Source: Desulfocurvus vexinensis DSM 17965 (lineage in GTDB: Bacteria > Desulfobacterota > Desulfovibrionia > Desulfovibrionales > Desulfovibrionaceae). From it: a DNA stretch of 64,000 bases. The stretch covers positions 1-64,000 of the forward strand of contig NZ_JAEX01000015.1 in NCBI RefSeq assembly GCF_000519125.1, read 5' to 3'. Numbering within the stretch: the stretch's first letter is position 1; the number at the start of each line of letters is the position of its first letter. Below are positions 1 through 11,385 of the stretch, one piece after another. A model generated the notes under the pieces. That model did no database searches. It was not told where the DNA came from and worked only from the letters and a program-made list of their open reading frames with translations. The position numbers and the translations under genes are program-made.

Positions 1-1391
1 TCGGCCAGCTTGCGCACCTCGTCGGCCACCACGGCGAAGCCCCGGCCCGCGTCGCCCGCGCGCGCGGCCTCGATGGCCGCGTTGAGCGCCAAAAGGTTGG
101 TCTGGTCGGCGATGTCGCGGATGACGGTCATCACCTGGCCGATGGCCTCGGCCTGCTTGCCCAGGTCGGCCATTTCGCCGCGCAGCTTCTCGGTTTCCTT
201 GTTCAGCTGGTCGATGGAGCCCACCACGCGGGTGACCACGGCCCCGCCCTCCTCGGCGCGGCGTTTGGCGGTGTCGGCGTTCTCGGCGGCGCTGCCCGCG
301 TTGGTGGCCACCTCGAGCACCGTGGCGTTCATCTCCTCCATGGCCGTGGCCGCCTCGGCGGTGCGTTCGCGCTGGGTTTCGGAGCCGCGGCGCGATTCCT
401 GGATCTGGACGTTGAGCTGCTCCGAGGCCGAGGCCACCTGGGCCACGATCTGCTCCAGCTCGTGGGCGGCCTGGAGCATGCCTTCACGCTTGGCGTTTTC
501 CGCCGCGGCGCGGGCCTGTTCGGCCTCGCGCGTGGCGGCCTCGGCGGCCTCGGCCTTCTCCTGGGCCTCGCGCGACTTGGTGGCGATCTCGTCCATGTTG
601 CGTTGCAGGGTGACGCTCATGTCGTCGAAGGCGGCGCCCAGGGCGCCGACCTCGTCCTTGCGGCCCAGGCCCAGGCGCGAGGTGAAGTCGCCCGCCGCCA
701 GCCGCCCGGTGAAGTCCACCAGCCGGGCCATGGGCACGGTGATGTTGCGCGTGACCACCAGGGTGAAGCCCGCCCCGGCCAGGGCGCTGCCCACCGTCAG
801 GCCGACGATGAGCATGAGCAGGGTGCTGTAGGCGCTCATGGCGTCGGCCTGGGCTGCCTCGGCCTGCTTCTCGAGGATTTCGGTCAGGGAGTTGATGCTC
901 TCGCGCATGGCGTCGAAGCGCTCCTTGGCCGGGCCCAGGGACCTGGCGGCCAGGTCCTGCACGTCGCCGCCGCCCTGCTTCTCGCGGACGATGGCCTGGG
1001 ACACCTCGTCCCATGTGGCGCCATCGGCGCGGTAGTCGTCCACCAGGGCCTTCTGGGCGGGGTCCGCAGCCAGGGCGGCGAACTTGCCCACCCGGTCGTT
1101 GGCTTGTTGCTTGTTCTCGTGGTAGTCCTTGAGCTGGGTTTCGAAGGCCGGGGTGCCGGGCTCGGCGAAGAGCATCGACCGCTCGGCGATGAGCGCCTGG
1201 TGCAGGTCGCGGTCGGCCTCCAGCAGGAAGACCACGCCTTGCAGGTCGCGGTTGTAGATCTGGCGCAGGCGGTCGTTGATGCTTCTGGCGCTGATGGCCG
1301 CCACGGAGCCTATGACCACCAGCAACAGGATGTTCACGGTCAGGATGATCAGCAGTTTGTTGCCGATCCGGATGTTCCCCAGCATGGACAT
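1..1391 (-). CDS. Methyl-accepting chemotaxis protein (C-terminus beyond window)
   Basis: Membrane chemoreceptor that passes a periplasmic signal to CheA/CheW. Reading leftward from 1391, the protein has an N-terminal membrane segment (about residues 13-33), a periplasmic helical region typical of four-helix-bundle receptors, a second membrane segment (about 190-213), a HAMP linker (about 214-265), and a long coiled coil. The coil ends in the receptor hairpin, including [12 protein letters not shown] and [12 protein letters not shown] at about residues 427-460. The frame is open to base 1, so only the end of the return helix and any CheR tether are missing. The start at 1391 is chosen because GGAGG lies six bases upstream; a second ATG follows two codons later. 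A good promoter lies 50-80 bases upstream. The family is certain; the ligand is unknown. Confidence 0.93.
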   Translation of the reverse strand, partial: MSMLGNIRIGNKLLIILTVNILLLVVIGSVAAISARSINDRLRQIYNRDLQGVVFLLEADRDLHQALIAERSMLFAEPGTPAFETQLKDYHENKQQANDRVGKFAALAADPAQKALVDDYRADGATWDEVSQAIVREKQGGGDVQDLAARSLGPAKERFDAMRESINSLTEILEKQAEAAQADAMSAYSTLLMLIVGLTVGSALAGAGFTLVVTRNITVPMARLVDFTGRLAAGDFTSRLGLGRKDEVGALGAAFDDMSVTLQRNMDEIATKSREAQEKAEAAEAATREAEQARAAAENAKREGMLQAAHELEQIVAQVASASEQLNVQIQESRRGSETQRERTAEAATAMEEMNATVLEVATNAGSAAENADTAKRRAEEGGAVVTRVVGSIDQLNKETEKLRGEMADLGKQAEAIGQVMTVIRDIADQTNLLALNAAIEAARAGDAGRGFAVVADEVRKLA

Positions 1392-1441
1392 GGTTTCCTC
1401 CCTCGTCTGCGGTGTGCCCGGCATTGGCGTTTGAGGGATGA

Positions 1442-1470
1442 ATAATAGCCCAGTCGTTGGATATTGACAA
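1442..1470 (-). promoter_or_regulatory. Sigma-70-type promoter for the chemoreceptor gene
   Basis: Read on the minus strand, TTGTCA (1470-1465) and TATTAT (1447-1442) are separated by exactly 17 bases. Each box matches five of six consensus positions. It sits about 50 bases upstream of the receptor start. This is a sequence match only. Confidence 0.65.
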
Positions 1471-1588
1471 CGGAGCGCGCAAAAAAGAGGGTTGCTCTGC
1501 AATCCGGGGCCCCGGACGGACCATTCCGGGGCCCTGGGCGGCGCAGGGCGAAGACCGTGGGCCATGCCCGGCCCGCAAAGGGGGAATC

Positions 1589-3370
<1,782 letters not shown>

Positions 3371-3424
3371 CCGGCTCCGGGGGGCGGGATTAAGAACCCG
3401 GGTGCCCCGCACGACGGGGCCCGC

Positions 3425-3500
<76 letters not shown>

Positions 3501-3509
3501 GGCCAGCAC

Positions 3510-3538
3510 GCCCCGGACCCCCGGTCCGGGGCTTTTTT
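3510..3538 (+). terminator. Rho-independent terminator after tRNA-Thr
   Basis: GCCCCGGACC pairs with GGTCCGGGGC across a three-base loop, followed by TTTTTT. It ends the tRNA transcript. Confidence 0.9.
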
Positions 3539-3690
3539 GCGCCCGCGCAGCCCCGCGCGGTTTTCCCCATCGTCACGAGAATGTCACCTGCGCCGTAACG
3601 ACAAGGCCATGGGCCTTTTGCTATTTCCCCCCGTGGGGTGTCGGCCCGTGCCGCGCCCCGGGCGGCGGCGCTCGCCGCAGGGGGGAGACG

Positions 3691-6024
3691 ATGAAGCCTG
3701 TGGACCGGACCAGTTCGCTGATCATGTCGGGGATGCTGCATGTGAATCCGGAGCTGCGGGCCCGGCGCGCGCCGTCGGCCTGTGGATTCATGTCCCTGGA
3801 AAACTTCCGCAGCCTGTCGCGCGACGTGCAGGACGGCACCGTGGGCCTGGTGACCCTGGACTGCGTGGACTTCGAGGCCCTGGCCGCTGGGTTCGGCGAG
3901 GACCTGGGGCTCATGCTGCTCGGGGTGCTGCTGGACAAGGCCATGGCCGGCTTCGCGGAGTTCTTCCCCTGCTGCCGGGTCACGGGGGTGGAGAAGACGG
4001 GCATCGGCGGCTACGCCATCTTCTTTCGCACCGACCCCGCCGAGCGCTGCGACCTGTTCGACGCCTACGCGGGCTTCCGCTTCCGCGTGCAGGAGGCCAT
4101 CGGCGCCCAGAGCGCGCGGTACCTGGAGCACCCGCTCACGCTGCGCATCGGCATGGCCCTGCTGGACCCGCGCCCCGGCGAGGACCTGGACAAGACCCTG
4201 TTCCGGGCCCTGCTCCAGGCCCGGCGCGTGGCCGAAAGCAAGCCCGACTCCGAGCGCTTCGCCATGCACCGCGAGTTCATGGACATGCTCACCCGGGGCG
4301 ACATCCAGACCCTGTTCCAGCCGGTGGTGGACTTCGCCAGCGGGGGCGTGCTGGGCTGGGAGGCCCTGGCCCGGGGCGGCGGCGGCGGGCTCATGGCCGA
4401 GGCGCGCACGCTGTTCGGCTTCGCCGCCGAGGTGGGCGAAAGCCTGGCCCTGGAGCGGCTGTGCCTGACCCGCGCCCTGGCCGCCGTGCCCACCGGGTTC
4501 AAGGGCCGGCTGTTCCTCAACGTGCACACCCAGTCGCTGCACGACGCCGAGGCGCTGTTCGCCGAGGTGCGCGACCTGGCCGAACGCGCCGGGGTGGCGC
4601 CGTCGGACGTGGTGCTCGAATTTTCCGAGCGCAACCTGGTGGCCGACCAGGACGCCCTGCAACGCAAGCTGGAGCTGTGCCGCGCCGCCGGGCTGCTCAT
4701 CGCCGTGGACGACGTGGGCGCGGGCACCACCAATCTGCACTTCCTCTCCCAGGTGCGGCCCGACTTCATCAAGGCCGACGGCTCGCTCATCCGGGGCATC
4801 GAGTCCAACCCCATCAAGCGGACCATGATCGAGACCCTGGTCCTCTTGGCCCAGAAGGTGGGCGGCAAGCTGCTGGCCGAGGGCGTGGAGACGGAGACGG
4901 AGTTCAGCTCCCTGGTGAGCATGGGCGTCTACGCGGGCCAGGGCCACCTGTTCGCCCGGCCCGCCACGGCCCTGGAGGCGGTCCAGGTGGACGTGCCCAG
5001 CAAGATCGACGTGCGCGGCATCGAAAGCGGCGAGCTGAACTGCCGCCTGAAGTCGCGCGAGATCGCCCAGCAGACCATCTCCGTGCCCGCAGGCACGGCC
5101 ATCAGCGAGGTCAAGGCCGCCCTGGAGGGCAAGCCGCCCATGAGCAGCATCGTGGTCGTGCGCGGCGATCGGCCCGTGGGGCTGCTCATGAACTACAACC
5201 TCGACCGGCGCCTGGGCACCAAGTACGGCATCTCGCTGTACTACAACCGGCCCGTGGACGTGCTCATGGACACTGCGCCGCTCATCGTGGACGCCGAGCA
5301 GGCCATCGAGGAGGTGGCGGGCGCGGCCATGCAGCGCGCCAACGACAAGATCTACGACGATATCATCGTGGTGGACCGGCGCCGCCTGCTGGGCACCATC
5401 TCGGTGCAGAAGATGCTCGACACCCTGATGCGTGTGCAGATCGAGCTGGCCAAGGGCTCCAACCCGCTCACCGGCCTGCCCGGCAACGTGACCATCGAGC
5501 AGGAGATCGAGAAGCGCAACCGCCAGAAGACCGCCTCGGGCATCATGTATCTCGACCTGGACAACTTCAAGGCCTACAACGACGTGTACGGCTTCAAGAG
5601 CGGCGACCGGGTCATCATGGCCACGGCTCAGATCATCCGCTCCGCCGTGGCCGCCCACGGGCGGCCTTCGGACTTCATCGGCCACATCGGCGGCGACGAC
5701 TTCCTGCTCATCGGCGACCCGGCGACCATCCGCGCCGTGTGCGACGACATCGCGCGCCAGTTCGAGGAGCGCATCCCCGAGTTCTACAGCGAGCAGGACC
5801 GCCGCTGCGGCTACATCGAGGCCAAGGGCCGCGACGGCCAGCCCGCGCGCTTCCCCCTGGTCTCGGCGTCCATGGGCATCCTCGACGCCACCTTCGAGTT
5901 CCCCGTGTCCCAGGAGGAGCTTTCGCACCGCGCGGCGGAGATCAAGAAGTTCGCCAAGGCCACGGCGGGCAACTCCGTGGTCCGCGACCGGCGCGCGCCC
6001 CTGGGCGCCCAGCCTGCGGACTGA
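3691..6024 (+). CDS. EAL-CBS-GGDEF cyclic-di-GMP signalling protein
   Basis: A 777-residue, probably cytoplasmic, protein that may make and break c-di-GMP. After a roughly 200-residue N-terminal region of unclear type come an EAL phosphodiesterase domain (EAL at about residue 224; FLNVHTQSLH, LEFSER, DDVGAG, FIKADGSLIRGI and AEGVET all present), a CBS pair (about 445-590) and a C-terminal GGDEF domain (LDLDNFKAYND, then IGGDDFLLIG at about residue 667). The signature is GGDDF instead of GGDEF/GGEEF, a change some active cyclases tolerate. The EAL catalytic glutamates, paired aspartates and lysine look intact. CBS pairs usually bind adenine nucleotides, so the protein may read energy state. 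The start follows AGGGGGGAG. It is a single gene. Confidence 0.92.
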   Translation: MKPVDRTSSLIMSGMLHVNPELRARRAPSACGFMSLENFRSLSRDVQDGTVGLVTLDCVDFEALAAGFGEDLGLMLLGVLLDKAMAGFAEFFPCCRVTGVEKTGIGGYAIFFRTDPAERCDLFDAYAGFRFRVQEAIGAQSARYLEHPLTLRIGMALLDPRPGEDLDKTLFRALLQARRVAESKPDSERFAMHREFMDMLTRGDIQTLFQPVVDFASGGVLGWEALARGGGGGLMAEARTLFGFAAEVGESLALERLCLTRALAAVPTGFKGRLFLNVHTQSLHDAEALFAEVRDLAERAGVAPSDVVLEFSERNLVADQDALQRKLELCRAAGLLIAVDDVGAGTTNLHFLSQVRPDFIKADGSLIRGIESNPIKRTMIETLVLLAQKVGGKLLAEGVETETEFSSLVSMGVYAGQGHLFARPATALEAVQVDVPSKIDVRGIESGELNCRLKSREIAQQTISVPAGTAISEVKAALEGKPPMSSIVVVRGDRPVGLLMNYNLDRRLGTKYGISLYYNRPVDVLMDTAPLIVDAEQAIEEVAGAAMQRANDKIYDDIIVVDRRRLLGTISVQKMLDTLMRVQIELAKGSNPLTGLPGNVTIEQEIEKRNRQKTASGIMYLDLDNFKAYNDVYGFKSGDRVIMATAQIIRSAVAAHGRPSDFIGHIGGDDFLLIGDPATIRAVCDDIARQFEERIPEFYSEQDRRCGYIEAKGRDGQPARFPLVSASMGILDATFEFPVSQEELSHRAAEIKKFAKATAGNSVVRDRRAPLGAQPAD

Positions 6025-6179
6025 GCCCGGGCGCGGACGGTCCGCGCCCGGGCCTGGCCCTGCGGGTGGCCGGGCGGGCGGGGCGGCCCCGGAGAGGGCT
6101 GACGCTTGCCTTTGGCGGGCCGGGGGGCGTACATGGGGCTTCCCGGCGCGCTGGTTGCGCCCGCCGGGGGGGAGGGCGG

Positions 6180-6635
6180 ATGATCCAGGACGAGTTTGCC
6201 ATGGCCGGGCTGTACGCGGCCCTGAACCCGGGGCTGGCCCGGGCGTTTGCCTTTCTGGACCAGCCGGGTCTGGCCGGGCTGCCCGAGGGGCGCCACCCTA
6301 TCGACGGCCAGCGCTCCTGGGCCGTGGTGGCGCGCGGGGCGGGCCGCAGCCGGGCCCAGGCGCACCTGGAAGTCCATGACCGCTATATCGACGTGCAATG
6401 CGTCCTGGCGGGGGTGGACCACATGGGCTGGAAGCCCCGGCGGGCCTGCGTCCTGCCCCGGGAGCCCTTCGACCCCGCGCGCGACGTGGGCTTTTTCGCC
6501 GACGAGCCCGACGCCTGGCTGGACGTTCGCGCCGGGCAGTTCGCCATCCTGTTCCCCCACGACGCGCACATGCCCCTGGTCTGCCCCGGGCCGGTGCACA
6601 AGGTCATCCTCAAGGTGGCCCTGGACCAGGGCTGA
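6180..6635 (+). CDS. YhcH/YjgK/YiaL family protein (DUF386, cupin fold)
   Basis: A 151-residue protein, the usual length for the family, which includes E. coli YhcH and the EbgC beta subunit; members act on sugar anomers or sialic-acid breakdown. Recognisable blocks are EVHDRYIDVQCVLAG, the acid-rich FFADEPDAW, and the metal-binding FAILFPHDAHMPLV, with VHKVILKV near the C-terminus. The start ATG overlaps the end of a G-rich ribosome-binding stretch (GGGGGGGAGGG). It has no sugar-pathway partner here: an EAL-GGDEF gene lies upstream and a convergent glycosyltransferase downstream, so its substrate cannot be inferred from context. Confidence 0.88.
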   Translation: MIQDEFAMAGLYAALNPGLARAFAFLDQPGLAGLPEGRHPIDGQRSWAVVARGAGRSRAQAHLEVHDRYIDVQCVLAGVDHMGWKPRRACVLPREPFDPARDVGFFADEPDAWLDVRAGQFAILFPHDAHMPLVCPGPVHKVILKVALDQG

Positions 6636-6833
6636 GGCCCGGGGCGGGCCTTCCCGCCCGCGCCCGCTGCCGGGCCGCCTGCGCGGCCCCGGCGCCCCTG
6701 CACCAAAAAGCGGAGGGCCGCGAACCCGATGTCCGCGGCCCCGGCGCTTACCCGTTCCGGATCGCTCCGGGTGGCAGGCCGGAGGAAGAGACTCCCCTCC
6801 CCGCCCGGTCCGCCGTCTCTGGTTATCACGAGA

Positions 6834-7844
6834 CTATTTGAGCACCCGCAACTCGCGCTCGCGCATCAGGCGCAGGATCTCCGGCCTGGGCGCTGCGCCC
6901 GCGGCCAGCCGGGGCGCCCCGGCCCCGGCGGCGCGCTGCGCCGCGAAGGCCTTGGGCACGCGGTAGGCGGGGCTGTCCTGCAGGAACGTCATGTACCACC
7001 AGATGTCGTCCAGGCTCACGTGGCGGCGCAGGAAGGCCTCGGGCCCGGAGTGGCTGAAATGGTGGACCACCGCGTCGGTGGCCACCACGGCCCGGCGGCC
7101 CGTGGTGCGCAGGTGGCCGTTGATGTGGAATTCGTCCACCCGGCTGACCCCGGCGGGCACGCGCAGGGGGATGGGCACCACCGCGTCCATCAGCCGCCCG
7201 TCGAACATCACGCAGTCCACGCTGATGTGCCCCAGATAGAGGTAGCGGGGCCGCTCCAGGTCCAGGTACTTCTCCACCAGCCCGTGGTGCAGGATCTTTT
7301 CCCACACGAAGCGGTGGTAGACCGCGTTGGTCTCCATGGGCAGGTGCGGCAGGCGCGCGCGCTCCTCGGGGAAATGCGCGCGCAGGACGCGGTCCATGAC
7401 CTGCCTGCCCGTGCGGCTCACGGGTGTGACGCACGAGGCCAGGGGCACGGCCCCGTCGCCGCGGTGCAGCTTGAAGGCCGCCAGCAGGTGGTCCAGCCAG
7501 TTGGGCGTCACGAACACGTCCTCCGACAGGCGGATGATGACGTCCTGCGCGTGGCGGGCCATGATGAAATTCTGCATGGACACCACGGCGGGGATGAGCC
7601 CGCGCGGGGTGGTGTGCACGTCGATGACGTCCTGGTGGCGCTTCTGGAACGACTTGATGATCACCGCGTGCTCGTCGCTCACGGCGTTGGCCACGATGTA
7701 GATCTTCTTGAAGCGCGACAGGTCGGTGTACAGCTCCAGGCACTTGACGCACAGCAGGAAGCAGTCCATCCGGTGCGAGGTCAACAGCATCAGCACGGGC
7801 CGGATGTCCCGGGATCTTGGTGTGATGTCGATGATCTGCGCCAT
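6834..7844 (-). CDS. Glycosyltransferase-like protein, GT-A type (tentative)
   Basis: A 336-residue protein with features of a GT-A family 2 glycosyltransferase. The N-terminal VLMLLTSHRMDCFLLCVKCL and YIVANAVSDEH resemble the first strands of a nucleotide-sugar fold. DVIIRLSEDVFVTPNWLDHL carries an acidic EDV in place of the usual DxD motif, and HINGHLRTTGRRAV follows in the acceptor half. No membrane segment or signal peptide is obvious, so it is probably cytoplasmic. The last 40 residues are rich in Ala, Pro and Gly and end in a charged tail. The start at 7844 has a weak GAGGCAGG ahead of it. It stands alone with no sugar-synthesis neighbours, so donor and acceptor are unknown. A non-catalytic GT-like protein is also possible. 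Confidence 0.65.
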   Translation of the reverse strand: MAQIIDITPRSRDIRPVLMLLTSHRMDCFLLCVKCLELYTDLSRFKKIYIVANAVSDEHAVIIKSFQKRHQDVIDVHTTPRGLIPAVVSMQNFIMARHAQDVIIRLSEDVFVTPNWLDHLLAAFKLHRGDGAVPLASCVTPVSRTGRQVMDRVLRAHFPEERARLPHLPMETNAVYHRFVWEKILHHGLVEKYLDLERPRYLYLGHISVDCVMFDGRLMDAVVPIPLRVPAGVSRVDEFHINGHLRTTGRRAVVATDAVVHHFSHSGPEAFLRRHVSLDDIWWYMTFLQDSPAYRVPKAFAAQRAAGAGAPRLAAGAAPRPEILRLMRERELRVLK

Positions 7845-8376
7845 GGCCTGCCTCGTTCACAAAGGGGGCGGACGCCGCAGGGCGGAGTCGTCCTTCTGGT
7901 TGCCAGTCTTATCGGGCATTATGGGGGAAACTTAAGGTCTGCGGCGGCAAAAAGTTGCCCTTGGGGTGCAACCGTCAAGAATCGCTGCCGATGTTTTTGG
8001 AGAACAAAATCGGGCCCTGCGGGCCGCCCGCACCGGGCGGTGGCCCGAAAGGCGCGTGTGCCAGCGGGAAACCGGCGCCGCCGGGGCGGCCCGCCCGGGG
8101 GGCGGCGGGGGGGGGGGGAGGAGGACAAAGCGGCAAAGCGGCGCAGTGCGCGGCATCGAAACGCCAGGGCGAGGCCCGGGCTGGCGGGTGGCGGCGCGCA
8201 GTCCTTTTCCGTTTTCGGGCGGTCGCCCTGCCCGGAGCCGGGGCCGACAGGCCGCCCCAGGCGGTGACCTGCCGCGCCACCCAAAAAAATCCAAAGTCCC
8301 GTGCCTGTTTTGCCGCATGCCGGGCCGTGTGTCGGGCCACGCGCCGGGCCGCGCGGGGGGGGCTTGGATTTTTTTT
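7845..8376. other. Intergenic stretch with G-tract and A/T-tract inverted ends
   Basis: No convincing gene. It contains a run of 12 G at 8107-8118. A short A-tract sequence (AAAAAAATCCAAAG, 8284-8297) is mirrored by CTTGGATTTTTTTT at 8363-8376, enclosing a GC-rich spacer. The mirrored ends resemble the bidirectional terminators at 13981 and 25228 but with a much larger loop. The right end adjoins the repeated element at 8377. Confidence 0.5.
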
Positions 8377-8433
8377 CGCGCCGCCGCCTCATCTTCCTGG
8401 GCGGCCCGGGAAAGGGAAGGATTCAACCGCCCG
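8377..8433 (-). repeat. 57-bp repeated 3'-flanking element, copy A
   Basis: Starts directly after the stop codon of the GGDEF-EAL gene on the minus strand. It aligns without gaps to 63542-63598 with 46 of 57 identical positions by manual count. A diverged relative is at 14034-14088. The shared core is GGGCGGCCCGGGAAA, and the sequence is too conserved for ordinary spacer. Confidence 0.6.
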
Positions 8434-11385
8434 TCAGGCCCCGCGCGCCTCCAGGTCGGCCCGCAGCAGGGCCTCGGCCTCGGAGCGGGGCAGGGGCCGC
8501 GAGAACAGGTAGCCCTGGGCGTAGGCGCAGCCCAGCTCGCGCAGGGTGTCCAGCTGCCCGGGGGTGTCCACCCCCTCGGCCACGGCGGCGATGCCCAGGT
8601 TCCCGGCCAGGGTCAGGATGGAGTGGACGATGACCCGCGCCTCGCCGTCGGTGTCGCAGCGCGAGACGAAGCTGCGGTCGATCTTGAGCATGTCGATGGG
8701 GAACTGGCGCAGGTAGGACAGGGAGGAATAGCCCGTGCCGAAGTCGTCCATGGCCAGGACCACCCCGTGGGCCTTGAGCTGGCGCAGCATGTCGATGGCC
8801 GCGCTGGCGTGGTCCATGAGTACGCTCTCGGTGGTTTCCAGGCGCAGGTTGGCCGGGCGGATGCCCGTGCGGCGCAGCACGGCCTCCACCCGCGCGCTCA
8901 GGCCGGGCTGCATGAACTGCTTGGCCGAGAGGTTGACGGAGATGCCCACGGGCGCCTCGGGCCCGAACAGGGCCTCCCAGGCGCGCACCGTGGCGCCCAC
9001 CTGGTCCAGCACCCAGTCGCCCAGGGGGAAGATCAGCCCGGTGTCCTCGGCCACGTGGATGAACTCCGCCGGGGCCAGCAGCCCGCGCTCGGGGTGCGCC
9101 CAGCGCACCAATGCCTCGAAGCCTTCCAGCGCCCCGGTGCGGACGTTGCGCATGGGCTGGAAGAGCAGGGTGAAGTCGTTGTTGCGCACCGAGCGGGCCA
9201 GGTCCGTTTCCAGGCGCAGCTGGCGCACGGCCTGCTCGTGCATGCGGCGGTTGAAGACCTTGAAGCGCGATTTCCCAGCGGCCTTGGCGTGGTACATGGC
9301 CGTGTCGGCGTCGCGCAGGATGAGGTCGGCCTGGGTGTAGTGCTCGGTGAGCAGCACGATGCCGATGCTGGCCGAGGTGTGCACATCGTAGCCGCCCAGG
9401 CTGGCCGGGGTGCGCACGGCGGCCAGGATGCGCTTGGCGATGGTCACCACCTCGCGGGGGTGGTGGAAGTCTTCCAGCAGCACGGCGAACTCGTCGCCGC
9501 CGAAGCGGGCCACGGTGTCCATGGCGCGCACGGCGGCTTCCAGCTGCCGGGCCACGTGCTTGAGCAGTTCGTCGCCGATGGAGTGGCCCAGGCTGTCGTT
9601 GATGATCTTGAAGCGGTCCAGGTCCATGTAGAGCACGCAGAACAGGTAGCCCGGGTTGCGGCGGGCGCGCTCCATGGCCAGGCGCAGGTGGTCCAGGAAC
9701 AGGGTCCGGTTGGGCAGTCCGGTCAGCGGGTCGTGGAAGGCCTGGTGCATCAGGCGCGACTCGGTTTCCTTGCGCTCGGTGATGTCCTGCAGGAAGCCCT
9801 CGTAGCCCAGGGTGGCGCCCTGGTCGTCGCGCACGGGGCGGGCGTGGCGCGAGATCCAGATCACGCGGCCATCGCGGCGCCGGGCCTGGGACTCGAAGCC
9901 GTGCACGTCGCCCCCGGCGCGCAGCCGGGTCAGGAAATCGGCCTCGCGCCCGGCGGCGACCTCGGCGGCCTGCGGGTCGGCGGCCATGGCCTCCAGGAAG
10001 CTCGCCGGGTCCGGATAGCCGAAGATGCGCGCCAGGGCCGGGTTGGCTTCCACGTAGCGGCCCTCGGGGTCGAGCTGGAAGATGCCCTCGATGGCGTTCT
10101 CGAAGATGCCCCGGAACTTGGCCTCGGCGCGCCGCAGGGCGGCCTCGGCCTGGCGCCGCTCGGCGATCTCGCCGCTGAGTTTTTCGTTGGCGCGCCACAA
10201 CTCCTCGGTGCGGCTGCGCACGCGGCCTTCCAGGGCGTCGTGGGCGTCGCGCAGTTCCTGCTCGGCCCGCTTGCGGGCGGTGATGTCGCGCAGGATGCCC
10301 ACCACATGTTCCGCGCCGCCCAGGCTCAGGGTGGCCAGGGATATTTCGGCGGGGAAGGGCGCGCTCCCCACGCGGGGCACGATGATCTCGGCGGTGGTCC
10401 GCTCGCGTCCGGCGGTGCCGGGCAGGAGCATCCGCGCCGGGTCGGTGCCCAGCAGCTCGGCCGCCAGCGCTCCGGGCAGGGCCCTGGGGGCGCGGCCCAG
10501 CATGGCCGCCAGGGCCGGGTTGGCCTGGACCACGCGGCCGTCCGGCCCGGCCAGGAACAGGCCGTCGGCCATGTTGCGCAGCACGGCCGAGACCGTGGCC
10601 AGGGCGTCACGGCTCTCCGCCGTGGCGTCGCCCATGCGCTTTTCCAGGTCGGTGATGAAGGCCGCCAGCTCCTGGGCGGTGGTGCGGAAGGCGTCGGCCA
10701 CCTCGGCCACCTCGTCGCCCAGGGCCGGGATGTCCGGCGGGTCGGAGAAATCGTGCCCGCGCACGCGGCGGGCGTAGGCGGCCAGGGCCGTCAGCGGCCG
10801 GGAGATGTTGTTGGTATACGAGTAGGCCGCCGCCACGCAGACCACGAAGACGCACAGGGTCAGGATCTGCAGGTTGACGATCGAGGCGCGGATGACCCCG
10901 GCGATGATGCGCCGGTCCATGCCGATGTGCACGGTGCCAGCCTCACCCGCCAGCACGGGGTAGCTGACATGGATCACCGGGCCGGGGCCCTCGATGTCGA
11001 AGGTCTGGATATCGGGCGCGCGCAGGCGGCCCCCGGTGCGCACCCGCAGGTCCCACAGGGCCGAGACGATGGCCTGGGGCACCTCGGGCACGAAGGTGTG
11101 GGCCAGGATGTCGCCCTGGCGCGAGGCCACCAGTACGTAGCTCACGCCCTCGATGCCCAGGTACTGGTCGATGCCCGACTGGATGGCCGCTGCGTCGTCG
11201 GAGAGCAGCAGGTCCACGCTGGAGCTGGCGATGGACCCGGCGATGGCCAGGCCCTTGCTCTCGAACTCGCGGGTCATGCGCTCGCGCAGGCTGTAGGACG
11301 AATACAGCGAGGTGGCCGAGGCGATGACGCCGAAGGCCAGGATCATGAACACCAGGGTGCGTTTGAACAGCCCGGAGAAGATCAT
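8434..11385 (-). CDS. Membrane sensor with HAMP, two PAS, GGDEF and EAL domains
   Basis: A 983-residue c-di-GMP enzyme. Order: membrane segment (about 10-30), periplasmic sensor (about 35-160), second membrane segment (about 163-182), HAMP, PAS 1 (from about 255), coiled-coil linker, PAS 2 (FRGIFENAIEGIFQLD), GGDEF (ARFGGDEFAVLL at about 628) and EAL (GFEALVRWAHP at about 755). GGDEF keeps DLDRFK and the intact signature. EAL keeps VNLSAKQF, LETTES, MDDFGTGYSS, LKIDRSF and AEGVDT, so both activities are possible. The ATG overlaps the stop of the upstream binding-protein gene by four bases (ATGA), so translation is coupled. That pairing suggests the periplasmic domain responds to the loaded binding protein rather than to a free ligand. 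The start was chosen at the overlap; longer readings run into the upstream gene's frame. Confidence 0.92.
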   Translation of the reverse strand: MIFSGLFKRTLVFMILAFGVIASATSLYSSYSLRERMTREFESKGLAIAGSIASSSVDLLLSDDAAAIQSGIDQYLGIEGVSYVLVASRQGDILAHTFVPEVPQAIVSALWDLRVRTGGRLRAPDIQTFDIEGPGPVIHVSYPVLAGEAGTVHIGMDRRIIAGVIRASIVNLQILTLCVFVVCVAAAYSYTNNISRPLTALAAYARRVRGHDFSDPPDIPALGDEVAEVADAFRTTAQELAAFITDLEKRMGDATAESRDALATVSAVLRNMADGLFLAGPDGRVVQANPALAAMLGRAPRALPGALAAELLGTDPARMLLPGTAGRERTTAEIIVPRVGSAPFPAEISLATLSLGGAEHVVGILRDITARKRAEQELRDAHDALEGRVRSRTEELWRANEKLSGEIAERRQAEAALRRAEAKFRGIFENAIEGIFQLDPEGRYVEANPALARIFGYPDPASFLEAMAADPQAAEVAAGREADFLTRLRAGGDVHGFESQARRRDGRVIWISRHARPVRDDQGATLGYEGFLQDITERKETESRLMHQAFHDPLTGLPNRTLFLDHLRLAMERARRNPGYLFCVLYMDLDRFKIINDSLGHSIGDELLKHVARQLEAAVRAMDTVARFGGDEFAVLLEDFHHPREVVTIAKRILAAVRTPASLGGYDVHTSASIGIVLLTEHYTQADLILRDADTAMYHAKAAGKSRFKVFNRRMHEQAVRQLRLETDLARSVRNNDFTLLFQPMRNVRTGALEGFEALVRWAHPERGLLAPAEFIHVAEDTGLIFPLGDWVLDQVGATVRAWEALFGPEAPVGISVNLSAKQFMQPGLSARVEAVLRRTGIRPANLRLETTESVLMDHASAAIDMLRQLKAHGVVLAMDDFGTGYSSLSYLRQFPIDMLKIDRSFVSRCDTDGEARVIVHSILTLAGNLGIAAVAEGVDTPGQLDTLRELGCAYAQGYLFSRPLPRSEAEALLRADLEARGA

